A stretch of DNA of 64,000 nucleotides from Alphaproteobacteria bacterium (GCA_024275825.1 JAJRYK010000020.1:117861-181860), one strand, 5' to 3'. Positions 1 through 9,935 are shown, counted from the stretch's first letter. A program made the numbers and translations. The notes: generated by a model not told the origin, from the letters alone.

Positions 1-925
1 TGGATGCATTTTTCATGATATAGGCCGCGTCTTCCGCCGCGCCGATTTTGGCTGTGCGATCGCCCATATCGGTGGTCGCTGCTGCGCTGTCGCCCTGATC
101 GCCGCCAAACCCGCCCAGAAGGACGGACAGGAAGGAGCGGTTCATGCCCTTGCACATGATATAGGACAGGATCGCGCCGGATGCGCCAACAAGCGCGCCG
201 GTGATGATCAGCAAATTATTGTGCAGTGTAAAGCCGATGCCAGCGGCGGCCCAGCCGGAATAGCTGTTGAGCATGGAGACAATCACGGGCATATCCGCCC
301 CGCCGATGGGGATGATCATCAATACGCCAAGCGCAAAGGCCAGCAGGGCAATCATCCAGAAAACAACGCTGCTGCCGCTGATGCACAGGATGATGATAAG
401 CAAAATAAGCACAGCGCCAAGCGCGGCGTTGAGGGTGTGCTGCCCACCGAAAATGATGGGCTTGCCGGAGATCGCGCCCTGAAGCTTGCCCCAGGCGATG
501 ATCGAGCCGGTGAAGGTGAGCGCGCCAATGGCCAGGCCGATTGACATTTCAATCAGGCTGACAAGGTGGATGTCACCGATTGTGCCAATGCCGAAAGCTT
601 CGGGGTTGTGGAAGGCCGCGCCAGCGACAAAAACGGCGGCCAGGCCCACCAGAGAATGGAAGCCCGCCATGAGTTGCGGTAGAGCGGTCATCTCGATTTT
701 ATTCGCAATGGCCGCGCCGATCCCGCCGCCGAGGCCAATGCCGAGGATGATCAGGAAATAGCCACTGACATCAGGCAGCAGTAGCGTCGTGAAAATCGCC
801 AGCGCCATGCCGGTGATACCGAAATTAAGGCCTTGGCGCGCTGTTTCAGGGTGCGAAAGGCCGCGCAGCGCAAGGATAAAGAGCACGGCGGCAATGACGT
901 AAATGAGGGCTGCAAAGTTTTCCAT
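1..925 (-). CDS. pntB: NAD(P) transhydrogenase subunit beta, N-terminal part (cut by window edge)
   Basis: Reverse-strand frame opening MENFAALIYVIAAVL at 925 and running off the window, about 308 of the roughly 460-480 residues usual for PntB. The visible part is a chain of hydrophobic helices containing GIGIGGGIGA, LMAGFHSLVGLAAV and IIPIGGADMPVIVSMLNSYSGWAAA, typical of the proton-channel domain II. The NADP-binding domain III would lie beyond the edge. PntB couples proton re-entry to hydride transfer from NADH to NADP+ in the inner membrane. It follows pntAB by three bases and pntAA, so the three form one operon. Identification is by recognised family sequence; the split alpha subunit is usual in Alphaproteobacteria. 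Confidence 0.93.
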   Translation of the reverse strand, partial: MENFAALIYVIAAVLFILALRGLSHPETARQGLNFGITGMALAIFTTLLLPDVSGYFLIILGIGLGGGIGAAIANKIEMTALPQLMAGFHSLVGLAAVFVAGAAFHNPEAFGIGTIGDIHLVSLIEMSIGLAIGALTFTGSIIAWGKLQGAISGKPIIFGGQHTLNAALGAVLILLIIILCISGSSVVFWMIALLAFALGVLMIIPIGGADMPVIVSMLNSYSGWAAAGIGFTLHNNLLIITGALVGASGAILSYIMCKGMNRSFLSVLLGGFGGDQGDSAAATTDMGDRTAKIGAAEDAAYIMKNAS

Positions 926-928
926 GGG

Positions 929-1342
929 TTAGCTGTCCTTCTTTTTAAACATATGCAGCATGCGGCGGGTGATGATGAAGCCACCGAAGATGTTGACTGA
1001 GGCAAGCGTTACGGCGAGAAAGGCGAGCAGTCTTGAAAGACCGGAAGCCTCCATCGCGCCTAGCGCAATGACCGCGCCAACGATGATGACGGAGGAAATA
1101 GCATTGGTTAGGCCCATGAGCGGAGAGTGCAGGGCGGGCGTAACGCGCCAAACGACGTGATAACCAACGAAACAGGCCAGCACGAACACGGTGAGGCCGG
1201 TGATGATGAAGGGCTGCGTATGTGCAGCGGAGGCGATTGAGGTGCTTTCTGCGGCGAGGTCTGCCGCTGTTTCAGCGAGTTCCTGAAGGCGCGAGGCGAA
1301 GTCTGAGGCGCTTTCGCTTACTGTTCTTTCATTGTCAGCCAT
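929..1342 (-). CDS. pntAB: NAD(P) transhydrogenase subunit alpha part 2 (membrane part)
   Basis: A 137-residue protein with a polar N-terminal stretch of about 40 residues rich in Ala, Glu and Ser, then about three hydrophobic helices including [21 protein letters not shown], and the conserved [17 protein letters not shown] motif of the alpha-subunit membrane domain. In enterobacteria this domain is fused to the NAD-binding domain; here it is separate. An AGGA element lies upstream of the ATG at 1342. It lies between pntAA and pntB with gaps of 12 and 3 bases, consistent with co-translation and assembly into one complex. The N-terminal polar extension is longer than in many homologues and probably disordered. 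Confidence 0.93.
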   Translation of the reverse strand: MADNERTVSESASDFASRLQELAETAADLAAESTSIASAAHTQPFIITGLTVFVLACFVGYHVVWRVTPALHSPLMGLTNAISSVIIVGAVIALGAMEASGLSRLLAFLAVTLASVNIFGGFIITRRMLHMFKKKDS

Positions 1343-1354
1343 ATTTTTTACGTC

Positions 1355-2635
1355 CTATGCTGTTTTTGATGTGGTTGTTTTTGTTGCTGTTTTCTTTTTT
1401 GCGGCAGGTTTTTTTGTCGTTGTTTTCTTTGGTGCGGCTTTTTCCCTGGGCGTTTTTTTTGACTCTGTTTTTGCGGACGGTGATTTTGCCAGGAGCTCTT
1501 TTGTGGTGAAATTGGGGTGAATGACTTTACCGTCTTTGGTTAGGGTTATGCCCTGAATGATTTCGTCGTCCCAATCGATGTTTAACTTGCCGCTTTCTTT
1601 GTCGATGACGAGTGTGAGTAAGTTTAGCAGGTTCTTGGCGTAGAGCAGTGATGTGCTGGCGGCGAGGCGGCTGGGGACGTTGAGGTGGCCCAGGACTTTT
1701 ACGTTGTGCTTTTCGACGATTTCGCCAGGTTTTGACGGGGCGCAGTTTCCGCCATTTTCAACAGCCAAATCAACGATGACGGAGCCGGGCTTCATGGACT
1801 TGACCATGGCTTCGGTGATCAGCTCTGGTGCGGGTCTGCCGGGGATGAGCGCGGTGGTGATGACGATGTCCTGGTTTGCGATGTGTTTTTCGATAAGCGC
1901 AGTCTGTTTCTTTTGGTATGCAGCGGACATTTGCTTGGCATAGCCGCTGGCGGTTTCGGCTTCTTTGAACTCGTCGTCTTCGACAGCGACAAAGGTGCCG
2001 CCGAGGGATTCTACTTGCTCTTTTGCAGCAGGGCGAACATCGGTAGCAGAGACGACAGCGCCTAAACGTTTGGCTGTGGCGATGGCCTGGAGGCCGGCAA
2101 CGCCCGCGCCCATGACGAAGACTTTGGCTGGCGGCACTGTGCCGGCGGCGGTCATCATCATCGGCATGGCTTTGCCGTATTCGGTCGCAGCATCAAGGAC
2201 GGCTTTGTAGCCCGCAAGATTGGATTGAGAGGACAGCACATCCATGGATTGCGCCCGTGAAATGCGCGGGACAAGCTCCATGGAGAAAGTCTGGAGGCCC
2301 GTTTTCGCGCAGAGCTCAATAAGGGCGCCGTTTTTATGGGGGTCGAATAGTGCTGTGACAAGCGCCCCTTTTTTCATGAACTTAAGTTCGGCATCGTTTG
2401 GGGCCTGGACCTTTAAAATGATATCTGCAGTTTTGAGAGCAGATTCTGCGTTTGCAGCAATTTTTGCGCCAGCGCCTTTGAACATGTCATCGGTGATTGA
2501 GGAGCCTTCTCCTGCACTAGTTTCGATGGTAATTGTACATCCTAGAGCGGTCAGTTTTTTAACGGTTTCGGGAGAAGCGGCAACCCGCTGCTCATGAGGC
2601 TGTGTTTCTTTGATGATGCTGATTTTAAGACTCAC
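1355..2635 (-). CDS. pntAA: NAD(P) transhydrogenase subunit alpha part 1 (NAD-binding domain I)
   Basis: Soluble NAD(H)-binding domain of the proton-pumping transhydrogenase, of the alanine dehydrogenase/PNT family. The N-terminal PNT domain spans about residues 4-140, with the characteristic RISRAQSMDVLSSQSNLAGY at 124-143. The Rossmann segment KVFVMGAGVAGLQAIATAKR is at 171-190. The catalytic fold ends near residue 382. The remaining 44 or so residues are a Lys/Thr/Ala-rich tail unlike the usual end of this protein. It is the first gene of the minus-strand pntAA-pntAB-pntB operon and diverges from the TolC-like gene across about 206 bases. Confidence 0.94.
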   Translation of the reverse strand: MSLKISIIKETQPHEQRVAASPETVKKLTALGCTITIETSAGEGSSITDDMFKGAGAKIAANAESALKTADIILKVQAPNDAELKFMKKGALVTALFDPHKNGALIELCAKTGLQTFSMELVPRISRAQSMDVLSSQSNLAGYKAVLDAATEYGKAMPMMMTAAGTVPPAKVFVMGAGVAGLQAIATAKRLGAVVSATDVRPAAKEQVESLGGTFVAVEDDEFKEAETASGYAKQMSAAYQKKQTALIEKHIANQDIVITTALIPGRPAPELITEAMVKSMKPGSVIVDLAVENGGNCAPSKPGEIVEKHNVKVLGHLNVPSRLAASTSLLYAKNLLNLLTLVIDKESGKLNIDWDDEIIQGITLTKDGKVIHPNFTTKELLAKSPSAKTESKKTPREKAAPKKTTTKKPAAKKKTATKTTTSKTA

Positions 2636-2841
2636 AGGTAAAATCCTTTGGCTAAAGTGTCGCTTGGTTTAGATAGGGTACGACTTTGCCTTATCTTATG
2701 TGCTTTGTGAAGCCCTCAAAATAAAATCGGTATAGAAAAACCTTTTTTGAGCAAAGGCTTGAATGCATGCGTAAATTTATCTAGATTCAGTGGGTGGGGA
2801 TATCTTTTATATTCTGTTTTTAGCGTAAGCGACCTCATTAT

Positions 2842-4188
2842 ATGACTTATTTGAAATTCCATTTATGCAGCTTGGCTGTTTTGTGTGCTCTAGCTTGTTC
2901 GGCGCCGGCCTCTGCTGATACGTTGTATGGCGCGGTTCATGCGGCGATTAAGGTGCACCCCAGTGTGGGGTCTGCACGTGCGGCGCTTGATGCGGCGGAG
3001 GAGACGCGAGTGGAGCAGGCTTCTGGATATTTCCCGAGCATTTCTGCGTCGGTGTCCGGCGGGCGTATGTTTGGTGATAACAGCACGACGCGCGGGTTTA
3101 ATACGACGCGCGGTGTTGGGTATTCCTATCTTTGGGAGGGGAATGTTACGGCGCGCCAAATGATTTTTGATGGATTTGAAACGCAAAGTCGCGTGGGTTC
3201 GGCTAAGGCGCAACTGAAGTCTGCGGATTTTAGTTTGGTGGGCGTGCGGGAGAGCTTAGCCCTTCGTACAGTGCAGGTGTATGTGGAGGCGATGCGAGCC
3301 TATGAGGGACTTGCGATGCTTAAAGGTCATGAGGGGAGAGTCTTGGGCTATTTGGAGCGAATTAAGCTTTCCGTTGATGAAGGCACGGCTGATCATACGC
3401 AGTATCATCAAGCGCTTGATATTAAGGTTATTCTTGATGGATTTGTTGCTGATTACGGTGCGCGGGTGCGCAATGCAGAGGCGCAGTATTTAGAGCTGAC
3501 GGGCGCTTTGCCTGAGGGGAACATGTCTGTGCCTGCGCCAGATTTAACGATTGTGCCAAAGGATGCGGAAGCCGCGCTGCGTTACGCGGAGAAAAATCAC
3601 CCAAGTTTGGTGTCGGCGCTATATACGGCGAGATCTGCTGAGCTGGATGTTTCGAGTGAGAAGGCGCAGCTTTACCCAAATGTGAATGGGGAGCTGTCTT
3701 ATCTTAAAAGCGATAAGGAGGATGTTCTTGGTGGTGAGGCTGAGGATAAGCGTGCTCTGGTGCGGATGAATTGGAGTTTTGATACTGGCGGCGCGCAACT
3801 GGCACGTGTGCAAAAAAAGAAGTATGATTACCAAGCGAGCCAAAGTCGTTTGGATGAGTTAAGGCAGCAAATCGCAACGGGCGTTCGTTTTGCCTATACC
3901 GAGCTTGATGTCGCCACCGCGCAGTTGAGGAATAAAAAGAAGCGTGAAGCCCTGAATGCCAAGCTGTTTGAAACTTATGAGGTGCAGTTTGAGGGGGCGC
4001 GGGTGAATTTAATGCAGCTGATGCAGGCCGATAACCAAGCCTTTAATACGCGCCTTGAAAAAATGCTGGGGGAATATCGCGTTTTGGCGGCGCAATATGG
4101 TATTTTAGCCAGTATGGGGCGGCTGCAAGAAGGGGTGAGCGCACAAGATTCGCAAGTCGCTACCTTAGGGGCGCATGACCAAAAGTGA
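2842..4188 (+). CDS. TolC-family outer membrane channel of a type I secretion system
   Basis: A 448-residue protein with a signal peptide (LAVLCALACSAPASA, cleavage probably near residue 25), then DTLYGAVHAAIKVHPSV, the usual start of the mature TolC/OEP fold. Two outer-membrane-efflux repeats with long heptad-rich helices follow, for example MNWSFDTGG preceding the second coiled coil. TolC-type trimers form the outer-membrane tunnel through which type I substrates leave the cell. The stop overlaps the start of the ABC-transporter gene by 14 bases, so the genes are translationally coupled. The closest functional parallel is LapE/AggA of the LapBCE adhesin exporter, an inference from the partner genes. 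Confidence 0.88.
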   Translation: MTYLKFHLCSLAVLCALACSAPASADTLYGAVHAAIKVHPSVGSARAALDAAEETRVEQASGYFPSISASVSGGRMFGDNSTTRGFNTTRGVGYSYLWEGNVTARQMIFDGFETQSRVGSAKAQLKSADFSLVGVRESLALRTVQVYVEAMRAYEGLAMLKGHEGRVLGYLERIKLSVDEGTADHTQYHQALDIKVILDGFVADYGARVRNAEAQYLELTGALPEGNMSVPAPDLTIVPKDAEAALRYAEKNHPSLVSALYTARSAELDVSSEKAQLYPNVNGELSYLKSDKEDVLGGEAEDKRALVRMNWSFDTGGAQLARVQKKKYDYQASQSRLDELRQQIATGVRFAYTELDVATAQLRNKKKREALNAKLFETYEVQFEGARVNLMQLMQADNQAFNTRLEKMLGEYRVLAAQYGILASMGRLQEGVSAQDSQVATLGAHDQK

Positions 4189-6355
4189 TGACCAAAATCA
4201 GGGCGTAAAAGCAAAAGAAGAGCGTGCCGATTTGAGCAGAGGCGCTGATGATGACCCGCTCGTCGCATGTCTGGCGTTTTTAAGCGCGCGCTATGGGCGT
4301 GCGAAATCGGTGGAAGCGCTGACGGCCGGCCTGGCCTATGATGAAAAGGGTATGGGGCCGGATCTGTTTTGTGAGGCGGCGGAACGGCTGGGGCTGAAGG
4401 CGCAGATTGTTAAGCGTGCGCGTGTGAAGAAGATTGCTGCTGTGGTTTTGCCCGCTGTTCTCATTCTTGATGATGAGCAAGTTTGTGTTCTGGTTGAAGT
4501 TAAGGGTAAGACGGCAAAGATTTTTACGCCGGAAACCGGTAGTGTTCGTGACGTTTCCGTTGATGTTCTTGAAGAGGGGTATACGGGTTACGCAATTTTC
4601 GTGCATCCGGAAGTTACGCTTGATCATTCTGAACCTGTTGCTGCAGATGATACGGATCGGCATTGGTATTGGAGTTTAATTAAGCGGAATCGCGGGATTT
4701 ACGGGATGGCGTTGCTTGGGGCGCTGTTTATTAATCTATTTGCGCTGACCAGTCCGCTTTTTATCATGAATGTTTATGATCGCGTGATCCCGAACAATGC
4801 GATTGAGACGGGCTGGATTTTGGGTATTGGCGCGCTGACGGTTTTTGTGTTTGATTTTATTATGCGCAGCTTGCGGGCCTATCTGATTGATTTAGCGGGG
4901 CGGCGTACGGACGTTATTGCGAGTAAGCGGATTTACGATCAGCTGCTGAACATGAAACTTTCCGGTCGTCCGGCCTCTAGCGGATCATTTGCCAACATGC
5001 TTCGTGACTTTGACTCTGTGCGGGAGTTTTTTACCTCTGCGACGATTACCGGACTGGTTGATTTGCCGTTTACGGTGTTTTTCCTGTTTATCATCTACAA
5101 GCTCGCCGGGCCGATTGTGTATGTTTTGGCGGCGCTAATTGTTGTTGTGATTATTGTGGGCATTATTTTGCAAGTGCCGCTCAAGCGCTCGGTTCGCCGC
5201 GCGACAAAATCTTCGGAGGCCAAGCACGGGCTGTTGATCGAGACTATTTACGGGCTGGAGACGATTAAGGCTGTGGGCGCAGATCGACGTTTTCGGGCGC
5301 GCTATGGTGCTTATGTCGGGGAGAATGCGGCGCATGGGCAGCGCTCTAGCTTTATCTCCGGGCTTGGCATTAATATCGCATCGTTCTTGCAGCAGATAGC
5401 GTCGATCCTGGTTGTGCTTTTTGGGATGTATATGGTGGCCGATGGAACGCTGAGTGTTGGCGGGTTGATTGCGGCTGTGATTTTAGGCGGGCGGGCTATT
5501 GCACCGATTGGGCAAATTGCAAATTTGATGACGCGTTATCATCAGGCGAGTGGGGCGCTAAAGACCCTTGATAAGATTATGAGCCAGCCGGTTGAGCGGC
5601 CGCCGGAAAAGCAGTTTTTACATCGCCCGGACCTGAGTGGTCAGATTGCCTTTGATAAGGTTAAATTCAGTTATCCACGTGTGCAGCGCACCGTTTTGGA
5701 CGGCGTGTCCTTTACCATCAAGGCTGGTGAGAAGGTTGGTATTATCGGCCGGATTGGGTCCGGCAAGAGCACGATTGCGCGCTTGCTTATAGGGCTGTAT
5801 GAGCCAGATGGCGGCGCGATTTTGATGGATAATACGGATTACAGCCAGATTGATCCCGCAGATTTACGGCGTAATATTGGTTATATCGCGCAGGATGTGG
5901 TGTTGTTTAACGGCAGCGTGCGCGATAACATTACCGCCAGTGTGCCACATGCCAGTGAAGAAGAAATTCTGGCGGCCTCTAAGCAAGCGGGCGTACATGA
6001 TTTTGTCTCTCGTCATCCTATGGGTTATGACGCACCGGTGGGTGAGCATGGCGGTGCGTTGTCTGGTGGACAGCGGCAGGCTGTGGCGCTAGCGCGTGCG
6101 ATGCTCTTAAATCCCAATGTCCTGCTGTGCGATGAGCCAACCAATTCGATGGATGTACAGGCGGAGGAATCGTTTAAGAAATATGTTGCCGAGCAGATTA
6201 AAGGGAAGACCTTTATTTTGATCACGCATAAACAAACCATGCTGCCGATGCTTGATCGCTTAATTCTGATGGATCAGGGTAAAGTGATCATGGATGGTGC
6301 ACGCGATGAGGTGATTAAGGCGCTGCAGGGCGGCAAGATCGGGGCGACAAAATGA
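4175..6355 (+). CDS. Type I secretion permease/ATPase with C39-like domain (LapB/HlyB type)
   Basis: A 726-residue inner-membrane ABC exporter. Residues about 27-145 are a C39 peptidase-like domain: Cys32 is present in DDPLVACLAFL, but the glutamine expected upstream is absent, so it is probably a non-cleaving docking domain. The membrane domain spans about 176-440. The nucleotide-binding domain has Walker A GRIGSGKST at 525-533, signature LSGGQ at 629-633 and Walker B VLLCDEP at 649-655. It powers export of RTX-type or giant adhesin substrates with the HlyD-like adaptor that follows (ATGA overlap at 6352) and the TolC channel before it. No substrate gene is visible in this window. Confidence 0.92.
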   Translation: MTKSDDQNQGVKAKEERADLSRGADDDPLVACLAFLSARYGRAKSVEALTAGLAYDEKGMGPDLFCEAAERLGLKAQIVKRARVKKIAAVVLPAVLILDDEQVCVLVEVKGKTAKIFTPETGSVRDVSVDVLEEGYTGYAIFVHPEVTLDHSEPVAADDTDRHWYWSLIKRNRGIYGMALLGALFINLFALTSPLFIMNVYDRVIPNNAIETGWILGIGALTVFVFDFIMRSLRAYLIDLAGRRTDVIASKRIYDQLLNMKLSGRPASSGSFANMLRDFDSVREFFTSATITGLVDLPFTVFFLFIIYKLAGPIVYVLAALIVVVIIVGIILQVPLKRSVRRATKSSEAKHGLLIETIYGLETIKAVGADRRFRARYGAYVGENAAHGQRSSFISGLGINIASFLQQIASILVVLFGMYMVADGTLSVGGLIAAVILGGRAIAPIGQIANLMTRYHQASGALKTLDKIMSQPVERPPEKQFLHRPDLSGQIAFDKVKFSYPRVQRTVLDGVSFTIKAGEKVGIIGRIGSGKSTIARLLIGLYEPDGGAILMDNTDYSQIDPADLRRNIGYIAQDVVLFNGSVRDNITASVPHASEEEILAASKQAGVHDFVSRHPMGYDAPVGEHGGALSGGQRQAVALARAMLLNPNVLLCDEPTNSMDVQAEESFKKYVAEQIKGKTFILITHKQTMLPMLDRLILMDQGKVIMDGARDEVIKALQGGKIGATK

Positions 6356-7668
6356 GCAATGTGAAAGACACAGATTTCATGTCTGAACTGGACGCGGCTA
6401 CGCGGATGCGGCCGACGACGCCCGCGATTTTGATGCTGTTTTCGATTGTCGCGCTGGTGGTATTTGTGATTGTCTGGGCGGGGGTTTCGGAGATTGAGGA
6501 GATAACGCGCGGGCAAGGACAGGTTGTGCCGACCAAGGAAATTCAAGTTATTCAGAGCCTGGAAGGCGGGATTTTGTCTGAGCTGCTCGTGAGTGAAGGG
6601 GAGACGGTTAAGGCGGGCCAAATTCTGCTGCGGATTAGTGATGTGCAGTTTTCCTCAGAAGAGCGCAGCACCGAGGCCCGCACGGCTTCTCTGCGTGCAA
6701 AAAAGGCGCGTTTGAACGCGGAAGCGGCGGGTGAAGACTTTGTTGTGCCGGAGGATGTGCGCACAGACTATCCGCAGATTGCCGAGAACGAGCTGGCTCT
6801 TTATAAGTCGCGGCAGAAGGAACTGAAGAACGTCTATGCGATTTTAGAGGATCGTATTAATAAAGCGCAGGCGGATCTGTCTGAAACGAAGGCGCAGGTG
6901 AATCGGCTGTATCAAAGTCGGAAGCTGCTGAATGAAGAGCTGGCCATTACCAAAGAAATGGTGCGCAAGCGCGCGGTGCCGAAGCTGGAGGAAATGCGCC
7001 TGGCGCGCGAGGTCGCCGATATTGGCGGGCAGATGAATGCGCTGGCGCAGGGGCAGAAATCTCTGGCGGCGGAGCTTGAGGTCGCGCGGAAGGAACGCAC
7101 ATCGCAGGATGATAAGTTCCGCTCTCAAGCTCTGGGCGAACTGAATGAGGTTGAGGCGGAGATTGCAGGGCTTGAGGAAAGCCTGAAATCCATCGGGGAT
7201 CGTGTGGACCGGGCAGAGGTACGCTCGCCCGTGGACGGGATTGTGAACGATATTACAATCACGACGATTGGCGGTGTGATTGAGCCGGCCAAGCCGTTGG
7301 TGGAGATTGTACCGCTCGATGATGAACTGAAAATCCGCGCGCGTATCGTGCCGGGTGATATTGGGTTTATTCGTGAGGGCTTGCCTGTGAAGGTAAAAAT
7401 TAGCGCATATGATCCGCAGAAATATGGATCGCTGGATGGCATATTAACGCGCCGCGCATCGAACAGTGTGACGGATCAAGAGGGTAATATTTATTTTGAA
7501 ATCGAGGTGGTGACGGAGAAGAACTATATGGGCAGCGCGGATAACCCTTTGCCCATTACGCCTGGTATGGTTGCTGAAATTGAAGTAATTACGGGCAAGC
7601 GTACGATTTTGGAATATTTGTTGAAACCTGTTTTGCGGGCGCGCGATCGAGCCTTTACGGAGAGGTGA
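6352..7668 (+). CDS. HlyD-family periplasmic adaptor of type I secretion
   Basis: A 438-residue membrane-fusion protein. A short cytoplasmic N-terminus is followed by one membrane anchor at about residues 24-45 (AILMLFSIVALVVFVIVW). Then come a biotinyl-lipoyl half-motif (IQVIQSLEGGILSELLVSEG), a long coiled-coil hairpin at about 100-290 and the second half-motif (DRVDRAEVRSPVDGIVNDIT), followed by beta-barrel domains. It bridges the ABC exporter and the TolC channel in the periplasm. The start overlaps the upstream stop by four bases. Eight bases separate its end from the cyclase gene, suggesting that the signalling gene may be on the same transcript. Confidence 0.92.
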   Translation: MSNVKDTDFMSELDAATRMRPTTPAILMLFSIVALVVFVIVWAGVSEIEEITRGQGQVVPTKEIQVIQSLEGGILSELLVSEGETVKAGQILLRISDVQFSSEERSTEARTASLRAKKARLNAEAAGEDFVVPEDVRTDYPQIAENELALYKSRQKELKNVYAILEDRINKAQADLSETKAQVNRLYQSRKLLNEELAITKEMVRKRAVPKLEEMRLAREVADIGGQMNALAQGQKSLAAELEVARKERTSQDDKFRSQALGELNEVEAEIAGLEESLKSIGDRVDRAEVRSPVDGIVNDITITTIGGVIEPAKPLVEIVPLDDELKIRARIVPGDIGFIREGLPVKVKISAYDPQKYGSLDGILTRRASNSVTDQEGNIYFEIEVVTEKNYMGSADNPLPITPGMVAEIEVITGKRTILEYLLKPVLRARDRAFTER

Positions 7669-7675
7669 TCCTGCT

Positions 7676-9925
7676 ATGCTGCGTCTTATTATAAATCCAT
7701 ATATACGATTTATTTTTCTGGTCAGTATTTTGGGCGCTTTCGCTTTTGTGATGACGCAGGGTAGCGACCTTAAGGCGCGCATTAGCAATATTGTGTTTGA
7801 AACATATATAGAGCTTGCGCCGCGTGCGGCCTCTGAGGCCATTGTATTTGTTGATATTGATGATCAATCATTGTCTCGTGTTGGCCAGTGGCCGTGGCCA
7901 AGGCCATATATCGCGGAGATTATCCGCAATATAAAACAGAGTGGTGCGGCCGTTATTGTTTTTGATGGCGTGATTGCGGAGCCGGACAGGACATCGCCGG
8001 AGAATTTGGTTTCGATGCTAGAGGAAGGCCATCCTGCGCGCGCAGCTTTGGCAGGGCAGGAAAGTCATGATATAATTCTCGCACAAGCGATCCGCGATGT
8101 TGGGAACTTTGTGACAGGATTTTCTGGTGGGTCACAGGTTAAACCACCCTTTATCAAGCGGGGCATTCTTGCGAAGAAAGAGATAAAGGACTTTCTTTTT
8201 TCGCAAAAAGGGGCAGGCAGCACATATTTTAAATATACATCACAGTTTTTGCCTGAGCTGCAAAAAAGCGCAGCAGGTAATGGCAGCTTTATGGCTTCGG
8301 CAGAGGGGGATGCTGTGATCCGGCGGACGGGTTTGATCTTTCATGATGGTAAGACATTATATCCGTCACTTGTGCTTGAGGCTTTGCGTTTATACGAAAA
8401 TGAGGGAAAAGATTTTATTAAGGTCGCGGCGACGCAGGGCTACGAGAATTACAAAATGCAATCGCCACTCGTTACGAGTGTCGGACAATATAATATCCCG
8501 ACAGATGCAGAAGGGAAAATGTGGGTTTATTTTCGTGATTTTGATAAAGAGCGCGAATATATTCCCGCCTATCAATTTTTGAACGCGCATTATAATGAGC
8601 AATATGAGGGGGCGGCCAAGCCGGATTTAACGGGCAAGGTTGTTTTCATAGCCTCGAGCGCGGAAGGGCTGATGGATTTGCGCGCCACGCCCCTTGGGAT
8701 GAAGCCCGGCGTACATATTCATATGAACGCGTTTGAGCAAATTTTGCAGCAGAAATTTCTGGTGCGCCCCTATGCGGCCAATGTGCTTGAAATTGGCGGG
8801 GCGATTGTGGCTGCGCTTGTGCTTATTGGGTTGTCATTTTTTATCGGTCCGGTTTTGCAGGTGCTGTTTACCACACTGCTCAGCGTGAGCATTTTTGGCG
8901 GTGCATGGTATGCGTTTACAGCGTTTGGCGGATTATTCGATCCTGTTACGCCCGTTTTTTTGATTGTGTCTATGTCTTTTGTTTCGGCAATGCTGAGCTT
9001 TCTAAAAACAGAGTATGAGAAGCATCAGGTTAGTGATGCATTTGGGCATTATATTTCGCCTGACTTCATGCGGGAGCTGACGAAAAACCCGGATAAGTTA
9101 AAGCTGGGGGGAGAGATTAGAGATTTGACGGTGATGTTTACGGATATCAGGAGCTTTACGACGATATCGGAAGGCCTAACGCCGGAAGAACTGATCCAAT
9201 TGATGAATGATTTTCTGACGCCGATGTCTGACCTGGTGATGCAAAACCGCGGGACGATTGATAAATATATGGGCGATGCGATGATGGCGTTTTGGAATGC
9301 GCCGCTGGATGACGCTGATCATGCACGCCATGCGTGTCAAACGGCGCTGGGCATGCAGGCAGCGCTTGCGCCGATTAATGATGGCGTTAAGGCGCGCGCG
9401 CAGAAGCAGGGACGAGATCCCGTTTTGCTCAAGGCCGGAATCGGGATCAATACTGGTCCGTGCGCGGTGGGGAATATGGGATCACGTCAGCGCTTTGCGT
9501 ATTCTGCGTTGGGCGATGCGGTAAATATGGCTTCGCGCTTTGAGGGGCAGACGAAGCACTATGGCGTTGGGATTTTGATCGGTGAAGACAGCTATAAACA
9601 TGTGCAAGATTTTGCAGTGCTAGAGGCTGATCTGGTCAAGGTGCAGGGGAAGAGCATTCCGGCGCGTATTTATGTTCTGTTGGGTGATCAGGATATGGCG
9701 GTGCAGCCGGGATTTCAGGCTCTGAAGGTGAAGCATGAGGCGATGTTAAGCGCCTACCGCGCGCGAGGATTTGAACAGGCGAAGGCACTCGCGCAAGAGG
9801 CCAAGGATATGGGTGTGGGTGGTTTGGATGGTCTTTATCATGTCTATGTCACGCGTGCTGAAGACCTTATTCAAATGCCGCCAGGTGATGCGTGGGACGG
9901 CGTGTTTGAGGCGGTGAGTAAATAG
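7676..9925 (+). CDS. CHASE2-domain class III adenylate cyclase
   Basis: A 749-residue membrane receptor cyclase. An N-terminal membrane helix (about 10-28) precedes a periplasmic CHASE2 sensor (about 40-340, with VDIDDQSLSRVGQWPWPR and a phage-unrelated VVFIASSAEGLMDLRATPLG block), then two or three membrane helices (about 365-435) and the class III catalytic domain (about 475-680). Both metal aspartates are visible in FTDIRSFT (about 488) and KYMGDAMMAFW (about 532), and the transition-state Asn and Arg in LGDAVNMASR (about 611-620). The lysine in IDKYMGDA favours ATP as substrate. The enzyme therefore appears active. It follows the secretion operon by eight bases and converges on a cyclic-nucleotide-binding EAL protein. 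Confidence 0.9.
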   Translation: MLRLIINPYIRFIFLVSILGAFAFVMTQGSDLKARISNIVFETYIELAPRAASEAIVFVDIDDQSLSRVGQWPWPRPYIAEIIRNIKQSGAAVIVFDGVIAEPDRTSPENLVSMLEEGHPARAALAGQESHDIILAQAIRDVGNFVTGFSGGSQVKPPFIKRGILAKKEIKDFLFSQKGAGSTYFKYTSQFLPELQKSAAGNGSFMASAEGDAVIRRTGLIFHDGKTLYPSLVLEALRLYENEGKDFIKVAATQGYENYKMQSPLVTSVGQYNIPTDAEGKMWVYFRDFDKEREYIPAYQFLNAHYNEQYEGAAKPDLTGKVVFIASSAEGLMDLRATPLGMKPGVHIHMNAFEQILQQKFLVRPYAANVLEIGGAIVAALVLIGLSFFIGPVLQVLFTTLLSVSIFGGAWYAFTAFGGLFDPVTPVFLIVSMSFVSAMLSFLKTEYEKHQVSDAFGHYISPDFMRELTKNPDKLKLGGEIRDLTVMFTDIRSFTTISEGLTPEELIQLMNDFLTPMSDLVMQNRGTIDKYMGDAMMAFWNAPLDDADHARHACQTALGMQAALAPINDGVKARAQKQGRDPVLLKAGIGINTGPCAVGNMGSRQRFAYSALGDAVNMASRFEGQTKHYGVGILIGEDSYKHVQDFAVLEADLVKVQGKSIPARIYVLLGDQDMAVQPGFQALKVKHEAMLSAYRARGFEQAKALAQEAKDMGVGGLDGLYHVYVTRAEDLIQMPPGDAWDGVFEAVSK

Positions 9926-9935
9926 TGGCGCTCAC

